DNA from: Halocatena marina
Lineage (GTDB): Archaea > Halobacteriota > Halobacteria > Halobacteriales > Haloarculaceae
NCBI RefSeq assembly: GCF_023276375.1
Contig: NZ_JALLPK010000001.1
Coordinates: forward strand, 248,001 to 312,000
Direction: 5' to 3'
DNA: 64,000 nucleotides
In this document: positions 9,163 through 18,557 of the stretch, in pieces
Layout of the letters: each line of letters begins with the position of its first letter
Numbering within the stretch: the first letter of the stretch is position 1
Made by a program: the position numbers and the translations under genes
The notes under the pieces: generated by a model
Seen by the model: the letters and a program-made list of their open reading frames with translations, nothing else
Told to the model about the DNA's origin: nothing
Database searches by the model: none

Positions 9163-10884
9163 CTACGTATCCGTCTGATCGGACAGTCGCGCTGTCAAGT
9201 GCGCGCTTAGTTCATCGACCGAAACACGCTCTTGCTCGGTCGAGTCGCGCTCGCGGACGGTGACGGTGTCATCGTCGAGTGAATCGTAATCCACCGTGAC
9301 GCAGTAGGGCGTACCGATCTCGTCCTGTCGCCGGTAGCGTCGACCGATCGCGCCCGAGTCGTCGTAGGTTACCTCGAATCCAGCGTTGCGAAGGTACTGT
9401 ACGATCTCTTGGGCTCGGTCTGCCAGGCCATCTTTGGCCATCAGTGGGAAGACACCGACTGTGGTCGGTGCGATATCGGGACGAAGCGCCAGCGAGGTCC
9501 GCTCTTCACCGTCGACCTCATCCTCCTGGTATGCGTGCTCAAGCACGGTGTAGATGAGTCGGTCGATACCAAACGACGGCTCGATGACGTGTGGCGTGAT
9601 ATGCTCGCCCGATTCTGTCACCTCTTCGACGGCGAATCCTGTCGCGTCAACTGGAACCGCGTACTCTTCGCCGTCGACAGAGACAGTCACCTGCTCTGTA
9701 TCGAACGCATCGGGGCGTTCCTGTGCGAGCCGTTCCAACTCGTCGGTGATAGCCGCGGCTGCACTACCGAATTCGGGACCGAGAACGCTCATGTCTGGGT
9801 CGACCGTTGGTCGCTCGACAGTAATCGGTTCGTCGTACTGTTTGAAGATGGTGAACTCCTCATCGGAGTACGACCCGTGTTTTGAGAGATCGTAATCACT
9901 TCGGTAGGAAAAGCCGGTGAGTTCGATCCAGTTGCCGTCGAGTTCAACCTCTGCGTCCCAGCAGTCGCTCGAATAGTGCGAAAGCTCGTTCGGTCGGTGC
10001 TGGCGGTAGCGGAAGCGATCCATATCGACACCGATCCGATCGTACCAGTTCGCTGCCACGCCGAGGTAGTAGGCGATCCACTCATCGACAACGCCTTCCT
10101 CGACGGCATCTCCGATCGACCACATTTCGATTTCACCACTACTGTCGCTCTCCTGTGCTGTTGCGGAGTACAACGGTACCTCAACGTCTGCCACTTCGGA
10201 CAACGATGGTTCGTCCGTTTCCGGATCGATGAAATGTTCCAGTTCGGCTTGGGTGAACTCCCGTACTCGAATAATCGATCGTCGCGGACTGATCTCATTT
10301 CTGTATGCTCGTCCGATTTGTGTGACGCCGAACGGTAACTGATTGCGCGCGTACTCCTTCAGGCGGGGGAATTCGACGAAGATGCCTTGTGCTGTCTCGG
10401 GACGGAGGTAGCCCGGTGAGGACGAGCCAGGGCCGATGTTCGTACCGAACATGAGGTTGAACGCCGACACTTCGACGCCTGCGAGTGACGAACCGCAGTT
10501 CGGGCACTGGAGATCGTCCTCGGCGATCAGCTCTTCTATCTCGGGAATCGGGATGCTTTCTGCGTCCTCGATCTCTGTCGCATCCTCGACGAGGTGGTCT
10601 GCGCGGTGGCTCGCTTCGCACTCGGGACACTCGACGATCATATCATCGAAGCCGTCAAGATGGCCAGAGGCTTCGAAGACTGCTTCGGGCATAACCGTCG
10701 GCGCGTCGATCTCCATGTGGCCCTCCTGTGTAACGAAACACTCACGCCACGCATCCGTTAGATTGCGCTTCAGTGCTGCACCCTGTGGGCCGTAGACGTA
10801 GAAGCCAGCTGTACCGCCGTATGCGCCAGAAGCTGGGAAGAAGTAACCACGGCGCTTTGCGAGTTCGACGAGTTCTTTGCTCAT
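9163..10884 (-). CDS. glyS: Glycyl-tRNA synthetase
   Basis: A 573-residue class II glycine-tRNA ligase of the dimeric archaeal/eukaryotic type, charging tRNA-Gly with glycine. The N-terminus (LVELAKRRGYFFPASGAYGG) is characteristic. Motif 2 appears as QIGRAYRNEISPRRSIIRVREFTQ and motif 3 as PHVIEPSFGIDRLIY. An inserted zinc-ribbon-like element has paired CxxC (CPECE near residue 86 and CPNC near 130). The C-terminal anticodon-binding domain (APTTVGVFPLMAKDGL onward) is complete. The start overlaps the stop of the CBS gene by 4 bp, and the dolichol-kinase-like gene follows directly. Confidence 0.97.
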   Translation of the reverse strand: MSKELVELAKRRGYFFPASGAYGGTAGFYVYGPQGAALKRNLTDAWRECFVTQEGHMEIDAPTVMPEAVFEASGHLDGFDDMIVECPECEASHRADHLVEDATEIEDAESIPIPEIEELIAEDDLQCPNCGSSLAGVEVSAFNLMFGTNIGPGSSSPGYLRPETAQGIFVEFPRLKEYARNQLPFGVTQIGRAYRNEISPRRSIIRVREFTQAELEHFIDPETDEPSLSEVADVEVPLYSATAQESDSSGEIEMWSIGDAVEEGVVDEWIAYYLGVAANWYDRIGVDMDRFRYRQHRPNELSHYSSDCWDAEVELDGNWIELTGFSYRSDYDLSKHGSYSDEEFTIFKQYDEPITVERPTVDPDMSVLGPEFGSAAAAITDELERLAQERPDAFDTEQVTVSVDGEEYAVPVDATGFAVEEVTESGEHITPHVIEPSFGIDRLIYTVLEHAYQEDEVDGEERTSLALRPDIAPTTVGVFPLMAKDGLADRAQEIVQYLRNAGFEVTYDDSGAIGRRYRRQDEIGTPYCVTVDYDSLDDDTVTVRERDSTEQERVSVDELSAHLTARLSDQTDT

Positions 10885-11729
10885 AGTGCACTCAGAAGGT
10901 CCATATCGTGGACGATGCCGACGAGCTCGCCACCACTCACGAGCGGAATCTGTTCGATGTCGTGTCGGAGCATGAGCCGCGCAGCATCGCGCGCTGTCTT
11001 CGCGCGCGAGACTGTGATCAGATCCTCACTCATGAAGTCCGCCGCAGTTCCCTCGGGGAACTCAACGTTCCGCGTCGGATAATAGCGGTTGCCAACCGTC
11101 TTGATGCTCTCCCACATCCATTCTTCGTCGTCGCCCGCAATGGCGCCTCCTGTCTCCTCTTCTCCCTCGACGATTTCAGCGATGGCGATTAGATCCGCGT
11201 CGGTGAGAATGCCGGTGACCTCTGCCTCGTCGTCGAGCACCATCGCGTAGGGAACACCGGCGTAGCGCAACTCTCGCTCTGCGACGTGCAACGGCGTGTC
11301 GCTGTAGATCGCGTTGATCGACTGCGTTGCGAGGTCTCCGACCGACTTCTCGCCATCGACGTTACTCTCAGCAATGGCTCGGATGACATCGGTAATCGTG
11401 ATGATGCCGTTGAGACTGTTGCCGTTGACGACCGGCACTCGTCGCGCGCGCGTCTCGCGCATCAGTGAAGCCAACTCCTCGAGACTCGTCCCAACCGTGG
11501 TCGTCGGACCTTCCTCGACGAGGAGTGCGAGCTGATCTTCATCGGGGTTTTCGATCAATGCCTCTCTGGAAATGAGTCCACGAAACGCTTCATCACCGTC
11601 CTCGTGCTTCACGACGGCAACCGAGGAGAACTCACGACTTCGAAGGTGTTCGAGTGCGTCATCGCGCGTACCCGGAACTGACACCGTGACCAGGTCCTCG
11701 CGCGGTGTCATCACGTCAGTTACGTCCAT
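10881..11729 (-). CDS. Protein with four CBS domains
   Basis: A 282-residue protein made only of two CBS pairs. The repeats begin VMTPREDLVTV, TVGTSLEELASLMRE, LATQSINAIYSDTPLH and FMSEDLITVSRAKTA, and the canonical ends RRVPVVNGNSLNGIITITDVIRA and IPLVSGGELVGIVHDMDLL are present. CBS pairs bind adenine nucleotides and act as energy or ionic-strength sensors. The ATGA overlap with glyS suggests coupling with tRNA charging. No DNA-binding or enzymatic domain is attached. The ligand is unknown. Confidence 0.9.
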   Translation of the reverse strand: MDVTDVMTPREDLVTVSVPGTRDDALEHLRSREFSSVAVVKHEDGDEAFRGLISREALIENPDEDQLALLVEEGPTTTVGTSLEELASLMRETRARRVPVVNGNSLNGIITITDVIRAIAESNVDGEKSVGDLATQSINAIYSDTPLHVAERELRYAGVPYAMVLDDEAEVTGILTDADLIAIAEIVEGEEETGGAIAGDDEEWMWESIKTVGNRYYPTRNVEFPEGTAADFMSEDLITVSRAKTARDAARLMLRHDIEQIPLVSGGELVGIVHDMDLLSAL

Positions 11730-11845
11730 ATCGCACCGTAGCCGTCAGACTACAAAGGCCTTACACATGCGGGAAGACCGTCCGGCACGCACAGCTCCCA
11801 TCCGGCTTGGGCGTCTTCGCCGTGTTGTGCTATTTAGACTCCGTG

Positions 11846-12391
11846 TTATTCATCCAGCCGTTGTCTCGCGTTCGGGAAGAAGTGTTCCCAGCCTTCGTGT
11901 TGGAAGCTCCCGAGAGCCGTCTGATCGAGTGTTTGGACATGGGTGAACATTGCCCCCTGATCGAGGGCCGCGCGCATCAGATCCTGTGCGTTAATCAGTT
12001 CGTACGATCCAGCGAGCAAGATGGCGTTCGCTGTCGGCTCGTCGTAGAGGACCGTTACTTGGAACACGTGCTCTCCGACTTCAGATCTGTACACCTCGTA
12101 CTCCTGGAATTCGCCTCCTTCTTCGTGTCCTCTATCGAATACGTCTACGAACTGATCAGCGAAATTGTCTGGGATCACGTAAACGAACCCGAATCGATCG
12201 GGGTTACCAACTTCCGGGGAGTTCGGCGCAGTATCCACGGCCGCGATCGCTGTCGTCGACCAGCCTCCCTCTTCGAGCTCTGCTGCCATCCCTTTCATAT
12301 CCTGAATAGTGGCCTCCCACGCGTTCTTGGCCTGCTCGGACGAGCCAGCGAATCTTTCAGCATAGCTTTCGTTTTCACCCATTTCGGTCAT
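11846..12391 (-). CDS. Conserved haloarchaeal protein (DUF7529-like)
   Basis: A 181-residue acidic soluble protein with no signal or membrane segment. It opens with an amphipathic helical part (AKNAWEATIQDMKGMAAELEEGGWSTT), followed by an alpha/beta-looking core (FGFVYVIPDNFADQFVDVF, HVFQVTVLYDEPTANAILLA) and a C-terminus ending in GWEHFFPN. From memory it resembles the DUF7529 family. It lies between the CBS protein and the DUF7555-like gene, on the same strand. I cannot name a function. Confidence 0.7.
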   Translation of the reverse strand: MTEMGENESYAERFAGSSEQAKNAWEATIQDMKGMAAELEEGGWSTTAIAAVDTAPNSPEVGNPDRFGFVYVIPDNFADQFVDVFDRGHEEGGEFQEYEVYRSEVGEHVFQVTVLYDEPTANAILLAGSYELINAQDLMRAALDQGAMFTHVQTLDQTALGSFQHEGWEHFFPNARQRLDE

Positions 12392-12432
12392 ACTGACATC
12401 TGTAGTGTTCAGGCACTAAAGTCCTCCCCACT

Positions 12433-12840
12433 TCAGCGCGCAACACTGAAGAAAACCTCAAGCGCGAATGATACAATCAAAATAAGAATGCTTGCAAAAA
12501 GTATCTTCACGCCGTCAGAGATCCGGTCATTCGGCTGAAGGCCGTACTGATCGAGTGGTGGAATCTGTTCGATACGCATCTGTATCCACGACGCTCGATC
12601 GCTGTCTGTCGATACCAGCTCGCTGTCGCGCCACGGCGCTGTCGGTCGGAGTTTGAACGTTCCGACACCAAATAGACCGATCCCAACGATGAATAGGATG
12701 TATTTCACACCAATCCATCCTCCGCCGAGGGTGAAACTGACCACAATCGAACCGATCACGACGATCACCGTGACGACGATCGCGTAGACGATCGCGTCTA
12801 ATGCCTGTCGTCTCCAAAGCACCCCCTCGCCGGTAGTCAT
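12433..12840 (-). CDS. Small membrane protein (DUF7555-like) at the end of the dpp operon
   Basis: A 135-residue protein with three hydrophobic segments (about residues 15-38, 42-62 and 113-133) and a soluble loop between the second and third. The pattern resembles the haloarchaeal DUF7555 family. Its start codon overlaps the stop of the preceding peptide-transport ATPase gene by 1 bp, so it is translated from the same message. A role in transporter assembly is only a guess based on position. Confidence 0.7.
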   Translation of the reverse strand: MTTGEGVLWRRQALDAIVYAIVVTVIVVIGSIVVSFTLGGGWIGVKYILFIVGIGLFGVGTFKLRPTAPWRDSELVSTDSDRASWIQMRIEQIPPLDQYGLQPNDRISDGVKILFASILILIVSFALEVFFSVAR

Positions 12841-14477
12841 CAGTCGAGTATCCGTTCGAACACCGGTTCTGGTTCTTCGTATTCCGGTTGATGTCGGTGA
12901 CAGAAGCTCGTTCGACCCGTTTCACTCACGGAGTGGTGTTTGGGCTTCTCCTGGGTGCAGCTGGTGTCGAACTCCGAAGCGAGGAGCGCACTGGCTTGTT
13001 GCTCCTTGTCGTTCCTAATGAGTTCGACTGCACGTTCGATGTGTGTTCGAACCTCCGGGGGAACGCCATCAAGCGCAGCATCGAGTCGTTCCGATGTTCC
13101 CATCTCGTTCCCGTCTTGTTCTCCAGCTTCGTCGCTCACTGTGACCTCCGTGTCCCGGACGAACACCTCTTCGACGACCTCGATGATGTCATCAAAGCGC
13201 GTTTTCATCCCCAACAGTTCCTTCGTCCGATCACGAAGCCCTGTCTCTGCCCGCTCGCGCTCACGAAGGATTTCGCGCAGGAGTTCAATTCCCTCCCACA
13301 CGTTGTCATCGATATCTGCGTACGCTTCCGGACGGATCTTCACCGGACATCGCGTACTGAACGGGCAGCCAGTCGGCGGATCGCGCGGACTGGGTGGTGT
13401 TCCTCGCAGCGTAACGCGTCGACGCGTCGATGTTGGATCCGGATCCGGAATTGCCGACAACAGCGAGTACGTGTAGGGGTTTTTCGGGTTTTGGAACAGC
13501 TCTTCGGTCTCTCCGATCTCCATAATATGCCCGAGATACATCACAGCGACTCGGTCACAAATATGACGAACGACAGAAAGATCGTGGGCGATGAACAGAT
13601 ACGTCAGTCCGAACTCTTCTTGGAGATCTTCGAGGAGATTCAGGATTTTCGCCTGAACGGACACATCCAGCGCGCTCACTGGCTCATCGAGCACAACAAA
13701 CTCCGGTTCGAGTGCGAGTGAGCGCGCAATCCCGACGCGTTGGCGCTGTCCTCCCGAAAATTGGTGTGGGTACCGGAAGTAGTGTTCTTCTCGAAGACCG
13801 ACCGTCTGTAACAATTCTCGAACACGCGCGCGTCGGAGTCGATTTTTCGATTTAGTGACAGAGACGGATACTTTCAGTGAGTCATTCGAATCGGTGACCG
13901 AGACCTCCACGTCTTCTTCGGTCATTGGAAGCGCCTCACGAACGCTGACTGTCGGCCCGTCCGGGGTGACAATAATATCGACCGATCGGTCGTCTTCCTC
14001 GGCGAGTGTTCCATCGCCGGTAACGGTCACCGACCGATTACGGCTGTCCTCGACGCTGACAGTGAAGTTCGGCCACCCGTGGACATCGAGCGGCTCTCTG
14101 ATGATCTCACCAATCGTCATCCGGTGATTGAGGCTCGATTCTGGGTCTTGGAAGACGATCTGGGCGTCCCGTCGCCACGTCTTTAGTTCTGTTCCGGAGA
14201 GTGTTGTGACATCGCGCCCATCGAACAGCACGTCTCCCGCTGTTGCGCGTTCGAGTTGGACCAGCGTTCGCCCAAGCGTGGTTTTTCCACAGCCTGATTC
14301 ACCAACAAGGCCGAGTGTCTCGCCGCGGTCGATCGTGAAATCGACCCCGTCGACTGCCTTGACGGGTTGTGAGCCGAGCAATCCACCCGTATCGTAGTAC
14401 GTTTTCAATCCCCGTACCTCGACCAGTGGCTCACCTTCGTCAGTGCGTTGTTGCTGTGTGAGTAGTTCTTCGCTCAT
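12840..14477 (-). CDS. Peptide ABC transporter ATPase, DppF/OppF type, with large insertions
   Basis: A 545-residue ATP-binding subunit of a dipeptide/oligopeptide importer; typical members are 320-350 residues. Walker A GESGCGKT (near 58-65), Q-loop [12 protein letters not shown] (near 109), signature [15 protein letters not shown], Walker [14 protein letters not shown] and the switch histidine (YLFIAHDLS) are intact. Two insertions explain the length. About 80 acidic residues lie between the Q-loop and the [13 protein letters not shown] helix. About 130 residues split the C-terminal Cys motif, with CPFSTRCP separated from the later Cys pair (SCTQEKP... FCHRHQPE). The gene overlaps the partner ATPase gene by 4 bp. 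It energises uptake through the two permeases encoded upstream. Confidence 0.9.
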   Translation of the reverse strand: MSEELLTQQQRTDEGEPLVEVRGLKTYYDTGGLLGSQPVKAVDGVDFTIDRGETLGLVGESGCGKTTLGRTLVQLERATAGDVLFDGRDVTTLSGTELKTWRRDAQIVFQDPESSLNHRMTIGEIIREPLDVHGWPNFTVSVEDSRNRSVTVTGDGTLAEEDDRSVDIIVTPDGPTVSVREALPMTEEDVEVSVTDSNDSLKVSVSVTKSKNRLRRARVRELLQTVGLREEHYFRYPHQFSGGQRQRVGIARSLALEPEFVVLDEPVSALDVSVQAKILNLLEDLQEEFGLTYLFIAHDLSVVRHICDRVAVMYLGHIMEIGETEELFQNPKNPYTYSLLSAIPDPDPTSTRRRVTLRGTPPSPRDPPTGCPFSTRCPVKIRPEAYADIDDNVWEGIELLREILRERERAETGLRDRTKELLGMKTRFDDIIEVVEEVFVRDTEVTVSDEAGEQDGNEMGTSERLDAALDGVPPEVRTHIERAVELIRNDKEQQASALLASEFDTSCTQEKPKHHSVSETGRTSFCHRHQPEYEEPEPVFERILD

Positions 14478-15841
14478 TGCTGATCCCCTCCGTTGGCGTC
14501 ACCGTTACCGAGCGTTCGGTGATGTTCGACAGCATCTTCTTTTGACATGTTGTCGGGATAGAGTAGACAGGCTGCCGTATGATCCGCTGTGGTCTCACTT
14601 ACGTCCACGTTCGATGGATGGACGGTATCGCAGGCATCGAATGCCTTCGGGCACCGGGGCGCGAACCGACAGTACGTCGGCTCTTCGTTCGGTGTTGGAA
14701 CGTCGCCCTCGATCGTTCGGAGCCGGTCTTCGTCCGTGTTCCGCCCCGGTATCGATTCGAGCAGCCCCTGCGTGTAGGGATGTTTCGGATTCGCGAACAG
14801 TTCCTCAACGGGTGCTTTCTCGATCAACTCGCCCGCGTACATCACGTTCACGCGGTCTGCGATTTCGGCGATAACACCCATATCGTGCGTGATGAACATG
14901 ATTGCGAGATCACGCTCTTCTTGAATGTCCATCAGGAGTTCAAGTATCTGGGCTTGAATCGTTACATCGAGCGCGGTCGTCGGCTCGTCGCAGATGAGCA
15001 AATCGGGTTTGCACGCGAGCGCCATCGCAATGATAGCGCGCTGGCGCATCCCGCCGGAAAATTCGTGGGGATACTCGCTGACGCGTCGTCGTGCATCAGG
15101 GATCGAAACGTCTTCGAGCAGACGAATGGTCTCTTTGTGCGCTTCGCTTCCTCGCAAGCCCTGATGGAGTCGGAGTGCCTCTTTAATCTGGTTTCCAACC
15201 GTGTACACCGGGTTCAACGAGGTGAGCGGATCCTGAAAGATCATCGCGATTCCGTTCCCTCGGATCATTCTGAGGGCATCTTCGGGCGCGTGTGTCGTAT
15301 CGACGTACCCACCGTCCTCAGAACGAACGATGAAGTCGTTCCCGTCCGTTATCCCGAGCTGTTCGGTGAATCGACGCTCAACGAGGGTGCGCATCGTGAC
15401 TGCGTTCTCTCGCACCAATTCGACTGCATCCACGTCTGCAGTACTCCGATTCCGGTAGTCTTTATCGTTTGTTAGCTTTGCTGGTGAAACGCCCTGATCG
15501 AACAGGCGTTCGATGAGGGTTTCCACGTCGTGCTCGTTTCGGAGTTCGTCGATATCGACCGTCCGTTTTGGAAATCGATTGGCGAGTCGTTCGACTGTCC
15601 GCTCGTGACCGAACCGAACGCTTCCACCGACAACCCGACCGGGTGAATCGATCAGTCCCATGATCGACCGGGCAGTCACGCTCTTTCCCGAGCCAGATTC
15701 ACCGACGATACCGACGGTCTCTCCCCGTTGAATTTCGAAATTGATGGTGTCAACCGCTCGGATCGTCTCCTTGTCAGTGAAAAACGACGTTTGGAGATTC
15801 TCAATGGCGAGTAGTGGTTGCTCTGTGATCTGAACACTCAT
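14474..15841 (-). CDS. Peptide ABC transporter ATPase, DppD/OppD type, with an insertion
   Basis: A 455-residue ATP-binding subunit. Walker A GESGSGKS lies at about residues 47-54, but the Q-loop ([15 protein letters not shown]) comes only near 200. This leaves about 100 extra residues between Walker A and the Q-loop, where the family has roughly 45. The signature [15 protein letters not shown], Walker [15 protein letters not shown] and switch IMFITHDMG are intact. The C-terminal oligopeptide-transporter Cys motif is compact ([16 protein letters not shown]). It starts 2 bp after the permease stop and overlaps the second ATPase by 4 bp. The insertion is at a different place from that in its partner. 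Confidence 0.92.
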   Translation of the reverse strand: MSVQITEQPLLAIENLQTSFFTDKETIRAVDTINFEIQRGETVGIVGESGSGKSVTARSIMGLIDSPGRVVGGSVRFGHERTVERLANRFPKRTVDIDELRNEHDVETLIERLFDQGVSPAKLTNDKDYRNRSTADVDAVELVRENAVTMRTLVERRFTEQLGITDGNDFIVRSEDGGYVDTTHAPEDALRMIRGNGIAMIFQDPLTSLNPVYTVGNQIKEALRLHQGLRGSEAHKETIRLLEDVSIPDARRRVSEYPHEFSGGMRQRAIIAMALACKPDLLICDEPTTALDVTIQAQILELLMDIQEERDLAIMFITHDMGVIAEIADRVNVMYAGELIEKAPVEELFANPKHPYTQGLLESIPGRNTDEDRLRTIEGDVPTPNEEPTYCRFAPRCPKAFDACDTVHPSNVDVSETTADHTAACLLYPDNMSKEDAVEHHRTLGNGDANGGDQQ

Positions 15842-15843
15842 GC

Positions 15844-17367
15844 TTACGCACCTCCTCCAGCTGCTGCGGCTGCTTCATTGGCCGAGTCTTCGCCCTCGCT
15901 CTCCGGATCGAGCACGTCACGGATTCCGTCACCGAGTGCGTTGAATCCCGTCACGACGATCACGATGAGGACTCCCGGAATGAGTGCCATGTGCCACGCT
16001 GGGCCTGTTACATAGTCCTGTCCTGCAGCGATAGCGCGTCCCCACTCCGGTGTTGGTGGGTTGATACCGAGGCCGAGATACGACAGCGCAGCAACGCCGA
16101 TGATGATGCCACCAATCGTCATCGATCCGTAGATCAAGAGATAGCCGAGGATGTATGGGAGCATGTGCTTTCGCATTGTCGTCGTCGAACGCTGACCGTA
16201 GCTCTTTGCGGCGTCGACCCATTCTTGTTCTGACACTTGGAATGCCGGACCACGAATCGATCGCCACAGGCTCGGCCAGTAGATCACTCCGAACGCGACC
16301 GCGATCACGAATCCGCCGTTGTAAATCTGCCCTAACCAGTGGCTCTGAAACACCACTGAGACGAGGATGAGCAGGAGAATCCCCGGGAGCGACTGGATCG
16401 AGTCGCTCACGAGGACGACCGAGAGATCGATCGCACCCTTGTAGTACGCTGTGAGCATCCCGAAGCCAGCGGCCATAACACCACTAATACTGACGGCAAG
16501 CAACCCGATAACCAGCGATAGCCGCGCACCGTATGCCATGAAGGTGAATAAGTCCGCACCGGGATTCGACAGTGTTCCGAACGGATGGAATCGATCGTAC
16601 TCATCGTACTGCCAGAATCCGATGTTCGTCGAACCGGCTCCCTGAGATGCCGACGCAAGATTCGCGTTGAGCACGGAGATCTCGTCTACTTCTCCATCAT
16701 CGGCATCGTAGTACTCGATTTGATGGGAGGTCATCTCGTAGATGTTCTGTTCGGCCGTCGCTGGACTAATCGTCGGGGCGAAAATCGCCATCCCGACGAA
16801 CAGCAAGACGATAACCAGCCCGAACTGACCCCAGCGATGGGTCCGCATCCGACGAACCATATCGTCGCGCGGCGTCCAGTCTGCGAGTCGATAGGCGTTG
16901 ACGTAGGTGTCAAACCCTCTCCAGATCCACCAAAGAAGGACGAACATGTAGGTATACACTAATACGACACGGATGAGCCACGCAAGCATCGGCTCCAGTC
17001 CGAGGAACGTTCCATGCCACGCGCCATTGGGCGTCTGGTATCCTTGATTCGGAATGAAATTCCGAGACAGTAGTGATGGGAGACTGTCAGCAGCACCTGC
17101 CGCTGCGTTGAGCGAACCTGCGATGGCGCTCCCGACTGAGGGGAGGACCGGACCGCCCAACAACCCGTTTGCAACGCCCGCGATACTCCCTGTAAGACCA
17201 GAAAGCGCCATGACGGTCACCGACGCAATCGCACCGATCTGCAGTGCGAGTAGCGCGATCAGCACGACTCCCCAGACGAGTGCTGGCTGAGGGTTCGCCC
17301 GAACACGCTGTACGAATGGGACCTCTTCAGTTACGGTCGCAGTCGTTGATGTAGATGTGTCACTCAT
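15844..17367 (-). CDS. Peptide ABC transporter permease, DppC type, long form
   Basis: A 507-residue permease; bacterial DppC proteins are about 300. The C-terminal half holds the BPD-transport domain with the EAA-like loop VDAAKSYGQRSTTTMRKHMLP. The N-terminal half adds two further hydrophobic regions (about residues 28-75 and 130-155) with a Gly/Ala/Ser-rich stretch between, and then the family-typical MRTHRWGQFGLVIVLLF segment. A periplasm-facing loop of about 60 residues (about 205-265) separates the first canonical helix from the rest. The tail is acidic and Ala-rich. It is 4 bp downstream of the DppB-type gene. Confidence 0.92.
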   Translation of the reverse strand: MSDTSTSTTATVTEEVPFVQRVRANPQPALVWGVVLIALLALQIGAIASVTVMALSGLTGSIAGVANGLLGGPVLPSVGSAIAGSLNAAAGAADSLPSLLSRNFIPNQGYQTPNGAWHGTFLGLEPMLAWLIRVVLVYTYMFVLLWWIWRGFDTYVNAYRLADWTPRDDMVRRMRTHRWGQFGLVIVLLFVGMAIFAPTISPATAEQNIYEMTSHQIEYYDADDGEVDEISVLNANLASASQGAGSTNIGFWQYDEYDRFHPFGTLSNPGADLFTFMAYGARLSLVIGLLAVSISGVMAAGFGMLTAYYKGAIDLSVVLVSDSIQSLPGILLLILVSVVFQSHWLGQIYNGGFVIAVAFGVIYWPSLWRSIRGPAFQVSEQEWVDAAKSYGQRSTTTMRKHMLPYILGYLLIYGSMTIGGIIIGVAALSYLGLGINPPTPEWGRAIAAGQDYVTGPAWHMALIPGVLIVIVVTGFNALGDGIRDVLDPESEGEDSANEAAAAAGGGA

Positions 17368-17371
17368 TATT

Positions 17372-18415
17372 CTAACTCTCGTACCCGATTCGTGGATCGA
17401 TCACTGTGTACAGGAAGTCTTGTAGGATGTTCACTATCTGTAAGAAGACGGCGAAGATGAACAGGAGCGCCCCCGCCAAGGGCATATCTCCTTGGTTGAT
17501 CGCTTGGAACGAGAGCTTCCCGAGTCCGTTGAGACCGAACACGTACTCTACGAGCACAGAGCCACCGATGAGGAGGAACGCTTCGGCCGAAATGACCGGC
17601 ACGAGTGGGATGAGTGCGTTCCGGAAGATGTGCTTCCAGACGATGACCCTGTTCGTCAGTCCCTTTGCGCGTGCCGTTTCGACGTAGTTTGAGTTGATCG
17701 TTTCGAGGACTGCCGTCCGCCCGATCCGCATCTCGTTCCCCATCGACGCCGATCCGAGCACGATCGCGGCTGGAAGAATCCACTTGATCGCCGCGATCAG
17801 CCGGGTCGGATCGCCCAAATCAGTGAGCTCTGGCGTCCCAATGACGCCCGTTTCGACGATAAACGTCTGCCACGTGAACGTGATACCGAGTATCTCTTGA
17901 GATAGCTGTGTCGAGTTCGCGAGAACGCTCGCCAGGATGACTGCGAGCCAGAAGTTCGGCATCGCTCGCCAGATGATACCACTGAACGACGCGGTGTAAT
18001 CAGACAGCGTGTTGGGATTCAATCCCGCGTAGAATCCTAGTGGAATCCCGACGAATAGTGCAATGAGGATCGACCAGAACCCGAGCCAGATCGTCACCGG
18101 AGCGCGCGCCGCGATCAGATCGAGCGCATTCGTACCGCGGTTGATGACCCACGTTTGGCCGAAGTTGAATGTAACGAGGTCAGTCATAAATTTAATATAC
18201 TGCTCCCAGAGTGGCACTGGGGTCCCGTCGGGACGGACGAGACCGATCTGGACCCTCATTTGGTGTGCTACCTGTGGGTCTTGATTCTGTCCGAGGATCG
18301 CCGCGACGGGATCGAGCGGCCCGGCGCGAATGATCAGGAAGATGATCGACATCGCAAAGAAAAGCACTGGGATGGCGAGCACCAACCGTCGAAGGAAGTA
18401 ACTCCACCGACTCAC
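17372..18415 (-). CDS. Peptide ABC transporter permease, DppB type
   Basis: A 347-residue inner permease with the standard six helices. The N-terminus MSRWSYFLRRLVLAIPVLF matches the family. The EAA loop is ETARAKGLTNRVIVWKHIFRNALIP, preceded by RIGRTAVLETINSNYV. Length is close to bacterial DppB. It is the first gene of the four-gene transport operon and is separated by 142 bp from the substrate-binding protein gene upstream, which probably has its own strong promoter. Confidence 0.95.
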   Translation of the reverse strand: MSRWSYFLRRLVLAIPVLFFAMSIIFLIIRAGPLDPVAAILGQNQDPQVAHQMRVQIGLVRPDGTPVPLWEQYIKFMTDLVTFNFGQTWVINRGTNALDLIAARAPVTIWLGFWSILIALFVGIPLGFYAGLNPNTLSDYTASFSGIIWRAMPNFWLAVILASVLANSTQLSQEILGITFTWQTFIVETGVIGTPELTDLGDPTRLIAAIKWILPAAIVLGSASMGNEMRIGRTAVLETINSNYVETARAKGLTNRVIVWKHIFRNALIPLVPVISAEAFLLIGGSVLVEYVFGLNGLGKLSFQAINQGDMPLAGALLFIFAVFLQIVNILQDFLYTVIDPRIGYES

Positions 18416-18557
18416 GGGCGTTCACCCTTCAGTGCGCGTGGGAGTCTCAAAGTCATACGTTGCAGCATTTCTGTTTGTGGCAATTGTCTCTTTCGTTTAG
18501 GTGGTTATCCGCACTTCGAAAAACGACCGGAAGCGATGCGTTAGAACGCTACCGTGT

